NCBI GenBank assembly: GCA_028703175.1
Contig: JAQVNJ010000039.1
Coordinates: forward strand, 1-43,126
Source: JAAYCB01 sp012744395
GTDB lineage: Bacteria > Planctomycetota > Planctomycetia > Pirellulales > Thermoguttaceae
Direction of reading: 5' to 3'
DNA length: 43,126 bases
Shown here: positions 8,980-19,039 of the stretch, piece by piece
Layout of the letters: every line of letters starts with the position of its first letter
Position numbering within the stretch: the first letter of the stretch is position 1
Notes under the pieces: generated by a model
Database searches by the model: none
The model's input: only the letters and a program-made list of their open reading frames with translations
What the model was told of the DNA's origin: nothing
Program-made: the position numbers and the translations under genes

Positions 8980-11900
8980 TCAGTGCTCCACCGCCACGGC
9001 CAAGGCAGCCGAGGGTGACGACCGATTGCCCCAAGCGTCCACAGCGCGGACGCGGTAGTAGACGGTCCGGCCGGCTTCGACGGCATCGTCGAACTGGGGC
9101 CCGGTTGGGCTGCCCAGGAGCGTCTCCGCTTCGGCCGGGAATGCCTCCGTCTCCGAGCGGTAGACATTGTAGTGCGACACGCCCTGCGGCGCGGCCACGG
9201 GGTTCCACACCAGTTTGACGGGCCGCCGCAGCTCCTTGGATGACGCGGAGGCCGCCTGCTCGTGTTCTCGAGTGGGCGGCACACGGCGGAGCCCTTCCGG
9301 AACCGCCGCCAGCTCCTCCGGCGCCTGGCCCCGGCTGCGGGGCGCAAAGGCCCGGTCGTTGGTGACGCAAATCTGGTCGATCGCAATTCCGGCGTCTTGC
9401 GTGGCGACCTCCAGTTCGACGGTGCCCGCGGCCAGCTCAACAGCGCCCCCATCAAGCGCAACCCACCGCCAGGAAAAACCTTCGATCGGAATCGTCCCCG
9501 CCTGCTTCCCGTCGATCCGGATCGTGAACGTGCCGCGCGCTGCCTCACCCGCCGGGGGCCAACCGGTCGTGTAGCTGACACGTTCCATCGCCGACATCCC
9601 GCGGACCCTGGCCAGAATCCGGACCGGTCCCGCCTCCGGGATGTCGACGGGCATCGTCACCGACCCGCCCAGCCCTTCCGACAAGCGCTGCTTGTAGACC
9701 AGGTCCGGGTCGGTGATCGCGACCGCATAGCCGTCGCCAGTCGCCGCGGGCTCAAAGAACGGCACCATCGGCTTGCCGATCCTTCCCGCAGCCGGCCGGT
9801 GGAAGTGTCGAAAGACGCCATTGCCGCCGACGCGCGCCTCGTTCGAGAACGCCCGGCTCTCCAGTCCGGAATACTCCACCGACGTCAGGACGTAGAATCC
9901 CCGCGCGCCCGGCGGCAATTCATACCGCGTCCCGGTCAGCAGCCCGCCGCCGACCCGTTCATAACCGCGCCCGCTTTCGCTGGAGCGGTACAGCCGGAAC
10001 CCCTGGATTTCGGCATGGCGTCGAGGCTTCTCCCAGACCAGCGCCGCCGCGTCCTTGCGGAGGCGCAAGGGGGGCTCCGGATAGCGGGCCACCGCCACGT
10101 ACAGATCGCCCCATTTCCGATCGGGGTGGTCGCCCGTCAGCATCGCGGAAAAGTAGGCCACCTTGGTGAAATCCGGGCTGAACCCGGGCGCCGGCCGGAA
10201 CATCGGCTTGTGATAGGCGTCCGGATTCCAGCGGGTCTTGTAGCGGATCGCATAGTCGTGGAAGTTCGTCAAGGCGAGCGTCCACATCGTCGTGTGCTCC
10301 AGGTCGAGGATCACCAGCGGGGAAGCCGGTTCGGCGTGGCTCGCGACCACCGCGTAGTCCTGGTCCCGGCGGAATTCATGGGGCCAGCTGACCCGGTCGA
10401 ACTTGGGAAACGTCCCGACATAACGGACCTCGCCGGTATCGGCGCAGTTGACGCTGACCGTGCTGCCTCCGGCAAAACTGCTGTGCATTCCCAGGGAGCT
10501 CATGTGGATCAGCCTGCCGTCTTCCAGCAGCAGAATCCCATTATCGCCCGACCACGGGAACCCCGCGGCAAGGTTCCACCAGTTCGCCGAGGGCTGCGGC
10601 GTCATGCCGGTTTGGCTCGAGACATACTCCGCCATCGCCGCCCGGGGGTGAAACACCACTTGCAGCAATCCGCGGTCATCGCCTTCGGTCAAGGGCAGGG
10701 CCCAGACTTGATACGGATTGGTGGGGTGGTCGGGGAAGTGGTCGCGGTTGATTTCAAAGAGAAAGTACCGGTTGCCCTCGCGGTCGACCGCGTCGCGCCA
10801 GTTGTCGCCGGCCTTCCCGCCGACACTCGACATGTCGGCGTGGAGCGTGTCTTCGCCGGGCCGCGAGGAGATGCTCCGCAGCGGGAACGTCTGAAACGGC
10901 TCTCCGGCAACGCTCGAGCGTCCGACCGACCGCTCGTCTTCCGCAAACCACACCAGCGTTTCGTGGGTGATCTGGCGGATATTCGGCCCCCGCCCCCCAT
11001 ACGTCGCAATCCCGGGAAAATGGACGATCCGCCATCCTTGACGGGAAGGCAACCCGATGCGATGGCTCGCGCCCGTGACGACGTTCTGGAGTTGGATTCC
11101 CTCAGGGCTTCGCGACGTGACGATCCAATCCGCCGGATCGGCCTCCGCGGGCAGCCGCTTCTGTTCCCAGGGGAACGGCCAGACGATTCCCCTCCAGGAG
11201 TCGTTCAGATACCGCGCTGAGCCGTCCGTGCGGAGCAGCCCCCGGGGCGGCCTGCGGAACCCGATATGCAGGTACTTGCCGTCGTGGCTGAAATTCGGGT
11301 GGCCGACATAGGTGTGGTCGACCTTGCCCTCCTGGGTCATCAACCAGAGCTCGGTCCCCAGGAAGGCGTCCTGAAAGACGACCTTCCCCCGCCGGCTCCA
11401 GGCGGGCGATCGGCTGAGCAGCTCCATCCGGTGCAAGGGAGCCACGGGCAGCGTCTCCGCCCACTGGCCGGGCAGCACCGTCTCCCCGAGCCGGACGAGC
11501 TCCACCCGCTTGACGGCGAGTCTGGCGGGCAGCCGCGACGCGTTTCCTGTCGCCGGGCGCGCCAGGTAGCGGAACCCGATCTGCGCCGCTCTCCGGCGGT
11601 CGTCGCTCGAGCGCGGAATGCAGAAGGGAAGCTCCACCCACGCGTACTCGTCGGATACGGCCACGGGCAGCCGCGCGCGCTCGGCGAACAGATGGATCTG
11701 GAAGATGTCCGTTTTCGCCAGCGCGCGGAACAGGTAATGGCCGGGAGCCAGGCTGGCGGTCTGCGAGAGGCCTTCGGGCCAGAAGAGGTTTTCGATCCGC
11801 AGCGCGCCGTCCTTGCCGTCGGCGGCGAGCCTGGCTTCCATCGGCCTGCTCCCTCCCACCAACTGCCAACCCGGCACGGCGCCGTTGACGACCGTCATGT

Positions 11901-12660
11901 CGGGATTGATCAACAGCCTGGCGTCGGCATCTTTCGGCGCCCCCGCCGAGGTCGCCGGCCGATACCCCAAGCCGACGCTGGGGCCGTTGTCTTTTACATA
12001 CGACGACACGCAGTACTCGAATACGGAACGCCCGTCTTGCTGCCGCAACGCGATTTCGGCGGCGAGATAGAGCGTTTCCCCTCGAATCACGATGTTGCAG
12101 GCGCCGCGTCGGGCCCTGCCATCCGATTCAAAAACATCCAGCCTCGTGCTGGCATGATCCGGTTCGCCGTCGATCACCGTAAACATGTAATCCACGCCGT
12201 TGTGGACGCCCTCGTGTCTTCGTCCCGTCTTCTCGTCGCCGTCGGCCTTGACATAGACGTGAAATACATTACCACCTTTGCGGATCGGGCGCGTGAACTC
12301 GAATTTGAACACGCCCCGATCTCTCGCCAGCGGGAAATGCCAGATCGCGCGGACCGCGTTGAGTTCAGGATGCAGCCGCTCCTGCTCTTGCGCCTTGTCG
12401 TTCTTGCCGATCAGCGTCCAGCGGCAATCGTGCCCGGAATCCGTTCCCAAGAGGATTCTGAACTCGTCCGGCAGGTCATCGGCCGGCATTGTCTGCGCTA
12501 TCTCTTGCGCCGCGCCGGCGGCGCCAGAGGCCAGCAGGACCGCAACAGCGGCGAACAGGGCAGGCCAAACACCCTTCGATTTCCTGCGCAACCCCCCCAC
12601 GCATCGCGCTGTCCGGGCGGCCCGGCAAGATATCCCGTTTCTCCAGCGAATGCCGTCCAT
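8980..12660 (-). CDS. large secreted beta-propeller / FN3 protein, function unknown
   Basis: A 1226-residue secreted protein that I cannot assign to one enzyme family. A Cys/Arg-rich N-terminus precedes a hydrophobic segment (WPALFAAVAVLLASGAAGAA) that is a late signal peptide. Residues about 50-220 look like a CBM9-type carbohydrate-binding beta-sandwich (FKFEFTRPI, NVFHVYVKADGDEKTG). The centre has propeller-like repeats (HPNFSHDGKYLHIGFR, FSPDFTKVAYFS). The C-terminal half has at least two fibronectin type III-like units (FRLYRSSESGRGYERVG and HYNVYRSETEAFPAEAE), with a carbohydrate-binding-like sandwich between them. The start at 12660 is set by GGGAGAGA just upstream; the frame continues 61 codons further but is uninformative. 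It lies 71 bases after the beta-helix gene and 54 before the ceramidase-like gene, suggesting one transcript. It may be a polysaccharide-binding or lyase-like accessory protein, but no catalytic site is claimed. Confidence 0.75.
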   Translation of the reverse strand: MDGIRWRNGISCRAARTARCVGGLRRKSKGVWPALFAAVAVLLASGAAGAAQEIAQTMPADDLPDEFRILLGTDSGHDCRWTLIGKNDKAQEQERLHPELNAVRAIWHFPLARDRGVFKFEFTRPIRKGGNVFHVYVKADGDEKTGRRHEGVHNGVDYMFTVIDGEPDHASTRLDVFESDGRARRGACNIVIRGETLYLAAEIALRQQDGRSVFEYCVSSYVKDNGPSVGLGYRPATSAGAPKDADARLLINPDMTVVNGAVPGWQLVGGSRPMEARLAADGKDGALRIENLFWPEGLSQTASLAPGHYLFRALAKTDIFQIHLFAERARLPVAVSDEYAWVELPFCIPRSSDDRRRAAQIGFRYLARPATGNASRLPARLAVKRVELVRLGETVLPGQWAETLPVAPLHRMELLSRSPAWSRRGKVVFQDAFLGTELWLMTQEGKVDHTYVGHPNFSHDGKYLHIGFRRPPRGLLRTDGSARYLNDSWRGIVWPFPWEQKRLPAEADPADWIVTSRSPEGIQLQNVVTGASHRIGLPSRQGWRIVHFPGIATYGGRGPNIRQITHETLVWFAEDERSVGRSSVAGEPFQTFPLRSISSRPGEDTLHADMSSVGGKAGDNWRDAVDREGNRYFLFEINRDHFPDHPTNPYQVWALPLTEGDDRGLLQVVFHPRAAMAEYVSSQTGMTPQPSANWWNLAAGFPWSGDNGILLLEDGRLIHMSSLGMHSSFAGGSTVSVNCADTGEVRYVGTFPKFDRVSWPHEFRRDQDYAVVASHAEPASPLVILDLEHTTMWTLALTNFHDYAIRYKTRWNPDAYHKPMFRPAPGFSPDFTKVAYFSAMLTGDHPDRKWGDLYVAVARYPEPPLRLRKDAAALVWEKPRRHAEIQGFRLYRSSESGRGYERVGGGLLTGTRYELPPGARGFYVLTSVEYSGLESRAFSNEARVGGNGVFRHFHRPAAGRIGKPMVPFFEPAATGDGYAVAITDPDLVYKQRLSEGLGGSVTMPVDIPEAGPVRILARVRGMSAMERVSYTTGWPPAGEAARGTFTIRIDGKQAGTIPIEGFSWRWVALDGGAVELAAGTVELEVATQDAGIAIDQICVTNDRAFAPRSRGQAPEELAAVPEGLRRVPPTREHEQAASASSKELRRPVKLVWNPVAAPQGVSHYNVYRSETEAFPAEAETLLGSPTGPQFDDAVEAGRTVYYRVRAVDAWGNRSSPSAALAVAVEH

Positions 12661-12731
12661 TGCTCTCTCCCATGGAAATCTTGGTCGTCCGATGTTGCGG
12701 GCAGAACCCGGCAACCTGAAAAATCGCCGGG

Positions 12732-15662
12732 CTATCGCGCCGAATCGCCCGCGGATGGTTCCCGTTGATCGCCGAAGACGTTGCCCCCCTTGAGGGCGGC
12801 ATCCCGGACGCCGGCCACCCCTTCGCCCACCGGCGTGGTGCATTGGTCGAACAGGTTGTCGCGGCAGATGAAACGCGGCGTCTTCCCGAACGGGTCGGGC
12901 TGGAGCAGCAGGGCGACCGATCCAGGCCCGTCAAAACCCGTGAACCGGTTGCCCGTCACGCTGAACAGGCCGCGGATCGACACGGCGACATCCACCCCGG
13001 CCACCTCGCCGCGCGCCAGGAGATTGTCGCTGAAGACGGCGGTCGGCCCACCGAACACGTCCAGTTCGACCAGCCGGTCGCAATTGTTGATCACGTTATG
13101 GTGCAAATTCCAACTGAAACCCTGCGGTGAATAGACCGCGAACACCGCGCCTTGTTCAAGTTCGCCCTCCTGGCGGAGCCGGAACACGCCTTCGTCCGGA
13201 TCGAAGGCCTCGATCTCGGGGCCGGGCAGGGCCTTTCCGCCCCGTAGCCAGGCCACCCGGCAGCCGCGATAGCCGTGGGTCCGGCGGCGCGGCCAGGGCA
13301 GCGGGCCGCCGGATGTGAACGTCCGCGCGTCGATCACCGCGTCGATCCTTCCGGTCCGCTTGCCCCCCTCCAGGCCGACCGCGCAGCCGCGGATGAGATT
13401 GTCGTGGACGAGGAGATTCCGCGCCGGCTCGGCCAGCACGATCCCCTTGGCGAGCGGATCGACCTCGCCGCGGACGTAGACCTGGTTGTCGCTCACGATC
13501 GTATCGTCGGCAGACACGCCGATGCCGACCCGCACCCGGGAATCGCCCCGCACGCAGGTCAGGTCGATCACGTTCCCGCTGATCACCGTGTTGGCTGCGG
13601 GCAAATGGCGGGCCTCGCCGGACCCGTTCGCTTCGATTGCCGAGGTGTTGAAGTTCACGAAGATATTGTCCCGGATGATCACCGGGGTCGAACCGTGGCA
13701 GGAACGGATGGCGCAGCCGCCGTAGACCATCTCCTGCTCGAACGTGTTGTCAGCCACGATGTGCTGGCCGGAGGGGAGAATGTCGAAGTTCGCCGCGCGG
13801 GAGCCGATGTTCCCCATCGCCACCGTGCCGGCGTTGCGGACGTAGTTGCCCACGAACTTCACAAACCGCGAGGCCCCCTCCCAGGTGCAACCGCCCACAT
13901 TCTCGATCCGGCAGTAGAGCACTGCGGTGTTCTCCGCCATGTCGTTGTTGTTGAAGGCGTTGCGGGCGCAGTCCGAGACCGTGCAGTTGCGGTAGACGAT
14001 CGACTTGGTGTACCGGGCCGGCTCCGCATTGCCCGAGCGGCTCGCGCTGGCCGAGTAGAAGCACTCGGCGGACATGCCGCTGGCGTGGCAGTTTTCGACG
14101 AGGAGCCGCTCCGGACTCTGGATTCCCACGGCATTGCAGTGCTTGATATAGAAGCCCCACATCCGCGGATAGCCCGGCAAGCGCAACGAGCCCATCTGCT
14201 TGCGTTCGGCGAAGCCGCTGAACCCGCGGAACCTCAGGTTGCGGAGCGTCACCGACGTGCCGCCCCGGACCGTGATGCACGCGCCGCTGCCGTTGCGGAT
14301 GTCCAGGATCGTCCGCTCCTCGTTCTCGCCCTCCACGGTGATCCCGTCGGCATATCTCAGGCTGAGCCCTTGGGTCAGTCGATAGTGGCCAACGGGGATG
14401 AAGATGTTGCGGGCTTCGGCCACGGCGCGATCGAAGGCGGCTTGCAGTGGACCGCTGTCGGTATGCTGGACCGTGCACCCCTTGGCGGCGACCGGCGCGG
14501 GGTCGGCCAGCGTCGCCGTGTTCCCCTCGAGCTTCACGATCGTGCTCACGAGTTGGTCGCGCCCAGAGAAGGTGACCAGGCAGGGCGTCGCCCAGTCGCG
14601 CTCACCGAATTTCACCTCGACTCCGCCGCTGAGTTTCTGCCACCCGCCGCTGACCGGCAGCTTGCTCTCGTTCCAGGTCAGCGCCAGGTCGTCGCTCCAG
14701 CGAAAGGTGGGCGGCGTGGTCCCGGCGAAGTCCAGCAGGTACACGGTCCAATTGCCGAGACTGCCGTCGTAGCCGCGGACCTCCACCTGCCGCGCTTGCG
14801 GCGACGAGTCCCCGCCCCAGGTCTTTCCCATCTCCCAGATGTGCAGATCGCCGACGTGGGGGTTGCACTTGGAGACCGCCACCTGCTGCCCGACCTGGAA
14901 ATCACCGGCATCCTCGAGCACAACGAGGTTTGAGCCGGCGACCGTCTCCGCCGCGGTCTCGAACTCCGAACCGCTGGCGCCAAACGCCCGCACGTCGACC
15001 GCCGTCTCCGACCTCGCGAACCGCTCGACACGCACGTCGTCCAGCTCCGCCTCGCTGCCGCCCGGCACCGCTACGACCAACGTGACTCGGGCAATTCCCT
15101 CGGGCAACCGATAGACGCCTTCGAGCGTGGCCCAAGCGCCGTTCCGCGCCGGCGCCGCCAACCCCTCGGCAAACGCTCGGTCCGCCTTCAGCCTGTTCTG
15201 GCTGTCATACTCATAGACTTTCAGCTCGACCGGGCCGCCCCGGTAGCGGAGTGTAACCTTGTACGTCAAGCCGGGCCGCAGTTGGGGACAATTCTGGGCC
15301 AGGTGGGCGGCCCGCGCGGCGCCGGCCGCAAGGCGCAGGAAGCGTTTGTCGGCGGCGACGCCCTCGACCACCTCCAGCGTTCCCGGGTACGCGGCGTTCA
15401 GCGTCCATGCCGCCGGGGCCTGAAGGTCGCTCTCGAGGACCCAGCTCCCCAGCTCGTTCCCCTTCGGCTGCGCGGCGAGGCGCTCGATCGCCTCGAAGCT
15501 CCCATTCTCGATCAGCCCCTTCTCTTCAGGCGGTTTCCCTTCGCCGGCCGCCGCCATCACCAGTCCCGCGGAGGACCATGCCAGGCACAGGCTGGCGACG
15601 GCCCGCCAGCCAAGACCGGCGGTTCCGCAGCCGGGAGAATTCTTGCCGCAGATTCTGGCCAT
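12732..15662 (-). CDS. secreted right-handed parallel beta-helix protein with CBM
   Basis: A 976-residue secreted protein. After a signal peptide (about 15-40) comes a galactose-binding-like/CBM domain (IENGSFEAIERL through about 210). A long right-handed parallel beta-helix follows, recognisable from recurring N-rich turns such as ISGNVIDL, IVSDNQVYV, LLVHDNLIRG and FSVTGNRFTG. This is the pectate-lyase-like superfamily used by polysaccharide lyases and epimerases. A pectate_lyase_3-type opening (VRAFGASGSEFETAAETV) is degenerate compared with the usual GAxGDG. The start at 15662 is set by AGGGGGA upstream; earlier starts lack a signal peptide. It heads the minus-strand run that leads to the sulfatase and diverges from the GH42-like gene. 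Substrate and catalytic residues cannot be assigned from sequence alone. Confidence 0.8.
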   Translation of the reverse strand: MARICGKNSPGCGTAGLGWRAVASLCLAWSSAGLVMAAAGEGKPPEEKGLIENGSFEAIERLAAQPKGNELGSWVLESDLQAPAAWTLNAAYPGTLEVVEGVAADKRFLRLAAGAARAAHLAQNCPQLRPGLTYKVTLRYRGGPVELKVYEYDSQNRLKADRAFAEGLAAPARNGAWATLEGVYRLPEGIARVTLVVAVPGGSEAELDDVRVERFARSETAVDVRAFGASGSEFETAAETVAGSNLVVLEDAGDFQVGQQVAVSKCNPHVGDLHIWEMGKTWGGDSSPQARQVEVRGYDGSLGNWTVYLLDFAGTTPPTFRWSDDLALTWNESKLPVSGGWQKLSGGVEVKFGERDWATPCLVTFSGRDQLVSTIVKLEGNTATLADPAPVAAKGCTVQHTDSGPLQAAFDRAVAEARNIFIPVGHYRLTQGLSLRYADGITVEGENEERTILDIRNGSGACITVRGGTSVTLRNLRFRGFSGFAERKQMGSLRLPGYPRMWGFYIKHCNAVGIQSPERLLVENCHASGMSAECFYSASASRSGNAEPARYTKSIVYRNCTVSDCARNAFNNNDMAENTAVLYCRIENVGGCTWEGASRFVKFVGNYVRNAGTVAMGNIGSRAANFDILPSGQHIVADNTFEQEMVYGGCAIRSCHGSTPVIIRDNIFVNFNTSAIEANGSGEARHLPAANTVISGNVIDLTCVRGDSRVRVGIGVSADDTIVSDNQVYVRGEVDPLAKGIVLAEPARNLLVHDNLIRGCAVGLEGGKRTGRIDAVIDARTFTSGGPLPWPRRRTHGYRGCRVAWLRGGKALPGPEIEAFDPDEGVFRLRQEGELEQGAVFAVYSPQGFSWNLHHNVINNCDRLVELDVFGGPTAVFSDNLLARGEVAGVDVAVSIRGLFSVTGNRFTGFDGPGSVALLLQPDPFGKTPRFICRDNLFDQCTTPVGEGVAGVRDAALKGGNVFGDQREPSAGDSAR

Positions 15663-16028
15663 TGCGACTTTTCCCCCTAGCGTGAACATAATGGACGCGA
15701 ACCTGCCACCTCTCCATCCGGGGCCGCGGGCCCAGGAGCCGTGACGGGAGTAAAACTCCAGGTGTGCCAAGAGCTTAGCACGAATCCATGCCGTTCGCAA
15801 ACTCTCATCAGGTTGTGGCCGTCCTCGCCAGACTCGTCCCGAGGCTTTGCGAAACCACCCTCCCGCGCGAGCCCCGCTGGCGATCCGTCCTGCTTCAGAA
15901 GAAAATACGGCAATCCGTCTGTCCGAGTTGCGGCCTCGGCGATCTCAGCAGATAGGGAAATGAAAGCCTGCGTCCAGCCGTCCCGACCTACGAGCCGCGA
16001 CCGACGAGCCGAAAGGGGAAAACAGGAG
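15663..16028. other. divergent intergenic region, beta-helix / GH42-like
   Basis: 366 bases between two divergent genes for secreted polysaccharide-active proteins, so the promoters of both should lie here. The plus-strand reading frame of the GH42-like gene is open through much of it but codes for nothing signal-like, and I regard it as non-coding. AAGGGG lies about nine bases before the plus-strand start and AGGGGGA lies before the minus-strand start. No convincing operator or -35/-10 pair was found by eye. Confidence 0.45.
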
Positions 16029-19019
16029 ATGAAGCTCACCATCGCGCTATCTTTCGCCGCGACGCTTTTCACAACCGGCCTCTCGGCCCAGGAAGACCCG
16101 TTTGGCCAGGGGCGCCGGCTGTGGCTCCCCTTCGATCAACTCGCTGGCGGCAGGTTCGTCGACCCCGCGACGGGCATCGCCTGCCAGGCCAGCGGCCCGC
16201 AGCAAGTCCAGCACGGCGGCATGCTCGCAAGCCAGTTCACGAGGCTCTCCGTGCCGGAACTCGACTTGAGCGACGTGGCGGATGAACTGACGGTCGCGGC
16301 GTGGATCGCCCCCGCGCGGCAGCCGCAGTCGTACGAGACGATTCTGTACAAGGGCCGGCGGCAAGGCCCCGATGACCAGCAGATTCATTTCTTTTTCTCG
16401 CTGTTCGACGGCCGCCCGGAGTTCAAGTTCATGGACGAGCGGGGTGTCTGGAAGGGCATCCTCCAGAACGCCGGCAAAATCACGATCACCGGCGCTCGGT
16501 CCGTGCCCCTGGCGGAAGTGCCCGCGGTTCAGGCCGGCCGCTGGAACCACGTTGCGGCGACCTTCAACCGCGGCCGCGTGTCGCTCCACCTGAACGGCGA
16601 GGAGACCCTCTCGGGCCCCGTCGGCACGCAGCGTCTCGTCCCGAATACCCATCCCCTGCTGATCGGCCAGGGGCAGACGCAAGGCGGCCAGCGGGCGATG
16701 ATCTTCACCGGCCTGTTGAGCCAAGTCCGGCTTTACGGCCGGGCGCTGCCGGCCGAGGAGCTGCGCCGGCTGTACGAGCACGAGCGGGCGGGTAGGCCGG
16801 CCGGCGGGCTGGCGATCACGCAGCCGCTCCCCGAAGGCTACGATCCCGAGTTCAAGACGAAGCTGCCCCTGGTGGCGGACTACGAGCGGCGCCTGGCCGG
16901 GATCGCGGGCCGCACAGCGCCGGTCGAAACCCGGGTGCGGAACCACGGCGGCGTCCCCACGCTGCACCTCGACGGCCGCCCGGTTTACGCAATCGCGATG
17001 ATGCCCGAGCCGTATGTGGCGGACGAGTGGGTCACCCAGTCCTGCCGGGATTTTGCGGCCGCGGGCGTGGACCTCTACAGCGAGATCTTCTGGAGTTGGA
17101 TGAAGCCGCGGGATGGCTGCCACGGCTGGTGGCTGGGCGAGGGAGAGTACGACTTCGAGCGGATCGACCACCGCATCCGGGCGATCGTCCGCGCGAATCC
17201 CCGGGCGCTGATCATCCCCCGCATCAAGCTCAATCCGCCCGACTGGTGGCTGCAAACCCATCCGGACGAGATCACCGTGGATGCCGGCGGCAACCGGGCG
17301 CGGCAGGCATCGTTGGCCTCCGCGTTGTGGGCCGACGCGTATGAGCGGATGTTGCGGGATGTGATCCGGCACATGGAGGCCGCCGACTATGCGCCGCAGA
17401 TTGCCGGCTACCATCCGGCGGGCGGCGGGTCGAGCGAGTGGTTCTGGTGGGGGCCGGGGGGCACCGTCGCGGACGTCCACGATTTCTCCCCCGCGGCGGT
17501 CCGCCGCTGGCGGAGCTGGCTGGCGGAGCGGTATGCCGCCGACACGGAAGCCCTCCGCCGCGCGTGGGGCGATCCGGCGGCGAGCTTCGAGGACGCGGAG
17601 CCCACGCTGCCGGCCGACGCCGCCGCCAGACACCACGGCGTCTTCCGCCACCCGGTCCAGGGACGCCGGGCGATCGATTACCGCCGCTTCCTCAGCGACA
17701 TGGTCAGCGGCAACATCATCCGCAGTTGCCGGATCGTCAAGGAGGGGACGGGCGGGCGGAAGATTGCCGGCGTGTTCTACGGCTACTCGATGTACTGCCA
17801 CAACATGGACGGCTTCCAGGGGCTCGAGGCGGTGCTGAACTCGCCCCACGTCGACTTCCTGGCCGCGCCCACGGTGTACGACCGCCGCCGCGGGGGCGAG
17901 GTCGGCGGGTTCATCTCGGCCTACACGGCGTCGTACCGCCTCCACAACAAGCTCTACTGGGACGAAGTCGACACCCGCACGCACCTCTATCCGGGCCATG
18001 CAACCTACCGCACGGACACCCTTGACGAGACCCTCGCGGTCGTGCAACGGGCTGTCGGCTACTCGCTCGCCAAGGGCACGAACCTGTGGTGGTTCCTGCT
18101 GGCCGGCAACGCGACGTTCCACCAGGCCGAAGTGATGGACGCGATCGCCCGGCTGCAAACAGCCTGCGAAGAGGCCCTCGAGCACCGCCGCGATCCGGCG
18201 AGCCAGGTCGCGGTGTTTGCCGATGAGGACAACATGCACGCCGCGCCGGGAGACTACGCTTTCCGGCGCGCGCTGCTGCGGGGCACGCTGGACGAGCTGG
18301 AGTGCATGGGCGCGCCGTACGACATGTACCTGCTGCCGGACATCGCCAACCCGCGCCTGCCCGACTACAAGCTCTACATTTTCCTCAACGCCTTCCGGAT
18401 TGATGAGCGTCTGCGCCAGGCGATCCGAGAGAAGGCCGGCCGGGAGGGGAAGACGGCGGTCTGGGTCTACGCGCCGGGGTACGTTGAGCAGACCGGCTTC
18501 CGTCCCGAGGGCATCGCCCGGCTGACGGGGATTTCCGTGCGAGCGCTCGACGAGCGCGTCGCGGCGGAGATGACCCTCACTTCGCAGGCGCATCCTATCA
18601 CTCATGCGGCGCCGCAACGCCGCAGCGAGCGGTGGGAGATCAGCCCGGTGTTTGTGATTGACGACCCGGCGGCGACGGTCTTGGCCACTACCGCCGGGCG
18701 TCCCTCGTTGGCCGTCAAGGAGGTCGCCGGCCGGCGTTCCGTCTATTCGCTGCTGCCGCTGACGCGCGAGATTCTCCTGGGACTCTGCCGCTCGGCGGGC
18801 GTCCACGTCTACTCCGAGACGTTTGACGCCCTGTCCGCCAACGCAGACTATGTCATGCTGCACACCCTCGGCCCCGGCGGGAAGCGGATCGTGCTGCCTC
18901 GCGCGGCCGAGGTGCGGGAATTGGTGACGGGCCGCGAGCTGGGCAAGAACCTGGACGTGATCGAGGAGCAGCTTCCCGCCGGCGTGACGCGGATCTACCG
19001 GCTGAATGGGAACCAGTGA
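16029..19019 (+). CDS. LamG domain plus GH42-like glycosidase
   Basis: A 996-residue secreted two-part protein. After a signal peptide (MKLTIALSFAATLFTTGLSA) comes a LamG/concanavalin-like sandwich to about residue 255 (ADELTVAAWIAPARQ, AGRWNHVAATFNRGRVSLHL). From about 300 there is a TIM barrel like GH42 beta-galactosidases, with CRDFAAAGVDLYSEIFWSW near the start. The candidate acid/base is E470 (GGGSSEWFWW, replacing the usual NE) and the candidate nucleophile is E646 (LYWDEVDTRTHL). The 176-residue separation is close to that in characterised GH42 enzymes. The C-terminal part contains a glutamine-amidotransferase-like (trimerisation) region and a small beta domain. The start is set by AAGGGG upstream; another AGGAG abuts the ATG. 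It probably cleaves beta-galactosides or related linkages from glycans that its LamG domain may bind. Confidence 0.8.
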   Translation: MKLTIALSFAATLFTTGLSAQEDPFGQGRRLWLPFDQLAGGRFVDPATGIACQASGPQQVQHGGMLASQFTRLSVPELDLSDVADELTVAAWIAPARQPQSYETILYKGRRQGPDDQQIHFFFSLFDGRPEFKFMDERGVWKGILQNAGKITITGARSVPLAEVPAVQAGRWNHVAATFNRGRVSLHLNGEETLSGPVGTQRLVPNTHPLLIGQGQTQGGQRAMIFTGLLSQVRLYGRALPAEELRRLYEHERAGRPAGGLAITQPLPEGYDPEFKTKLPLVADYERRLAGIAGRTAPVETRVRNHGGVPTLHLDGRPVYAIAMMPEPYVADEWVTQSCRDFAAAGVDLYSEIFWSWMKPRDGCHGWWLGEGEYDFERIDHRIRAIVRANPRALIIPRIKLNPPDWWLQTHPDEITVDAGGNRARQASLASALWADAYERMLRDVIRHMEAADYAPQIAGYHPAGGGSSEWFWWGPGGTVADVHDFSPAAVRRWRSWLAERYAADTEALRRAWGDPAASFEDAEPTLPADAAARHHGVFRHPVQGRRAIDYRRFLSDMVSGNIIRSCRIVKEGTGGRKIAGVFYGYSMYCHNMDGFQGLEAVLNSPHVDFLAAPTVYDRRRGGEVGGFISAYTASYRLHNKLYWDEVDTRTHLYPGHATYRTDTLDETLAVVQRAVGYSLAKGTNLWWFLLAGNATFHQAEVMDAIARLQTACEEALEHRRDPASQVAVFADEDNMHAAPGDYAFRRALLRGTLDELECMGAPYDMYLLPDIANPRLPDYKLYIFLNAFRIDERLRQAIREKAGREGKTAVWVYAPGYVEQTGFRPEGIARLTGISVRALDERVAAEMTLTSQAHPITHAAPQRRSERWEISPVFVIDDPAATVLATTAGRPSLAVKEVAGRRSVYSLLPLTREILLGLCRSAGVHVYSETFDALSANADYVMLHTLGPGGKRIVLPRAAEVRELVTGRELGKNLDVIEEQLPAGVTRIYRLNGNQ

Positions 19020-19039
19020 GCCGCGTTTTGCCGGTCCGC

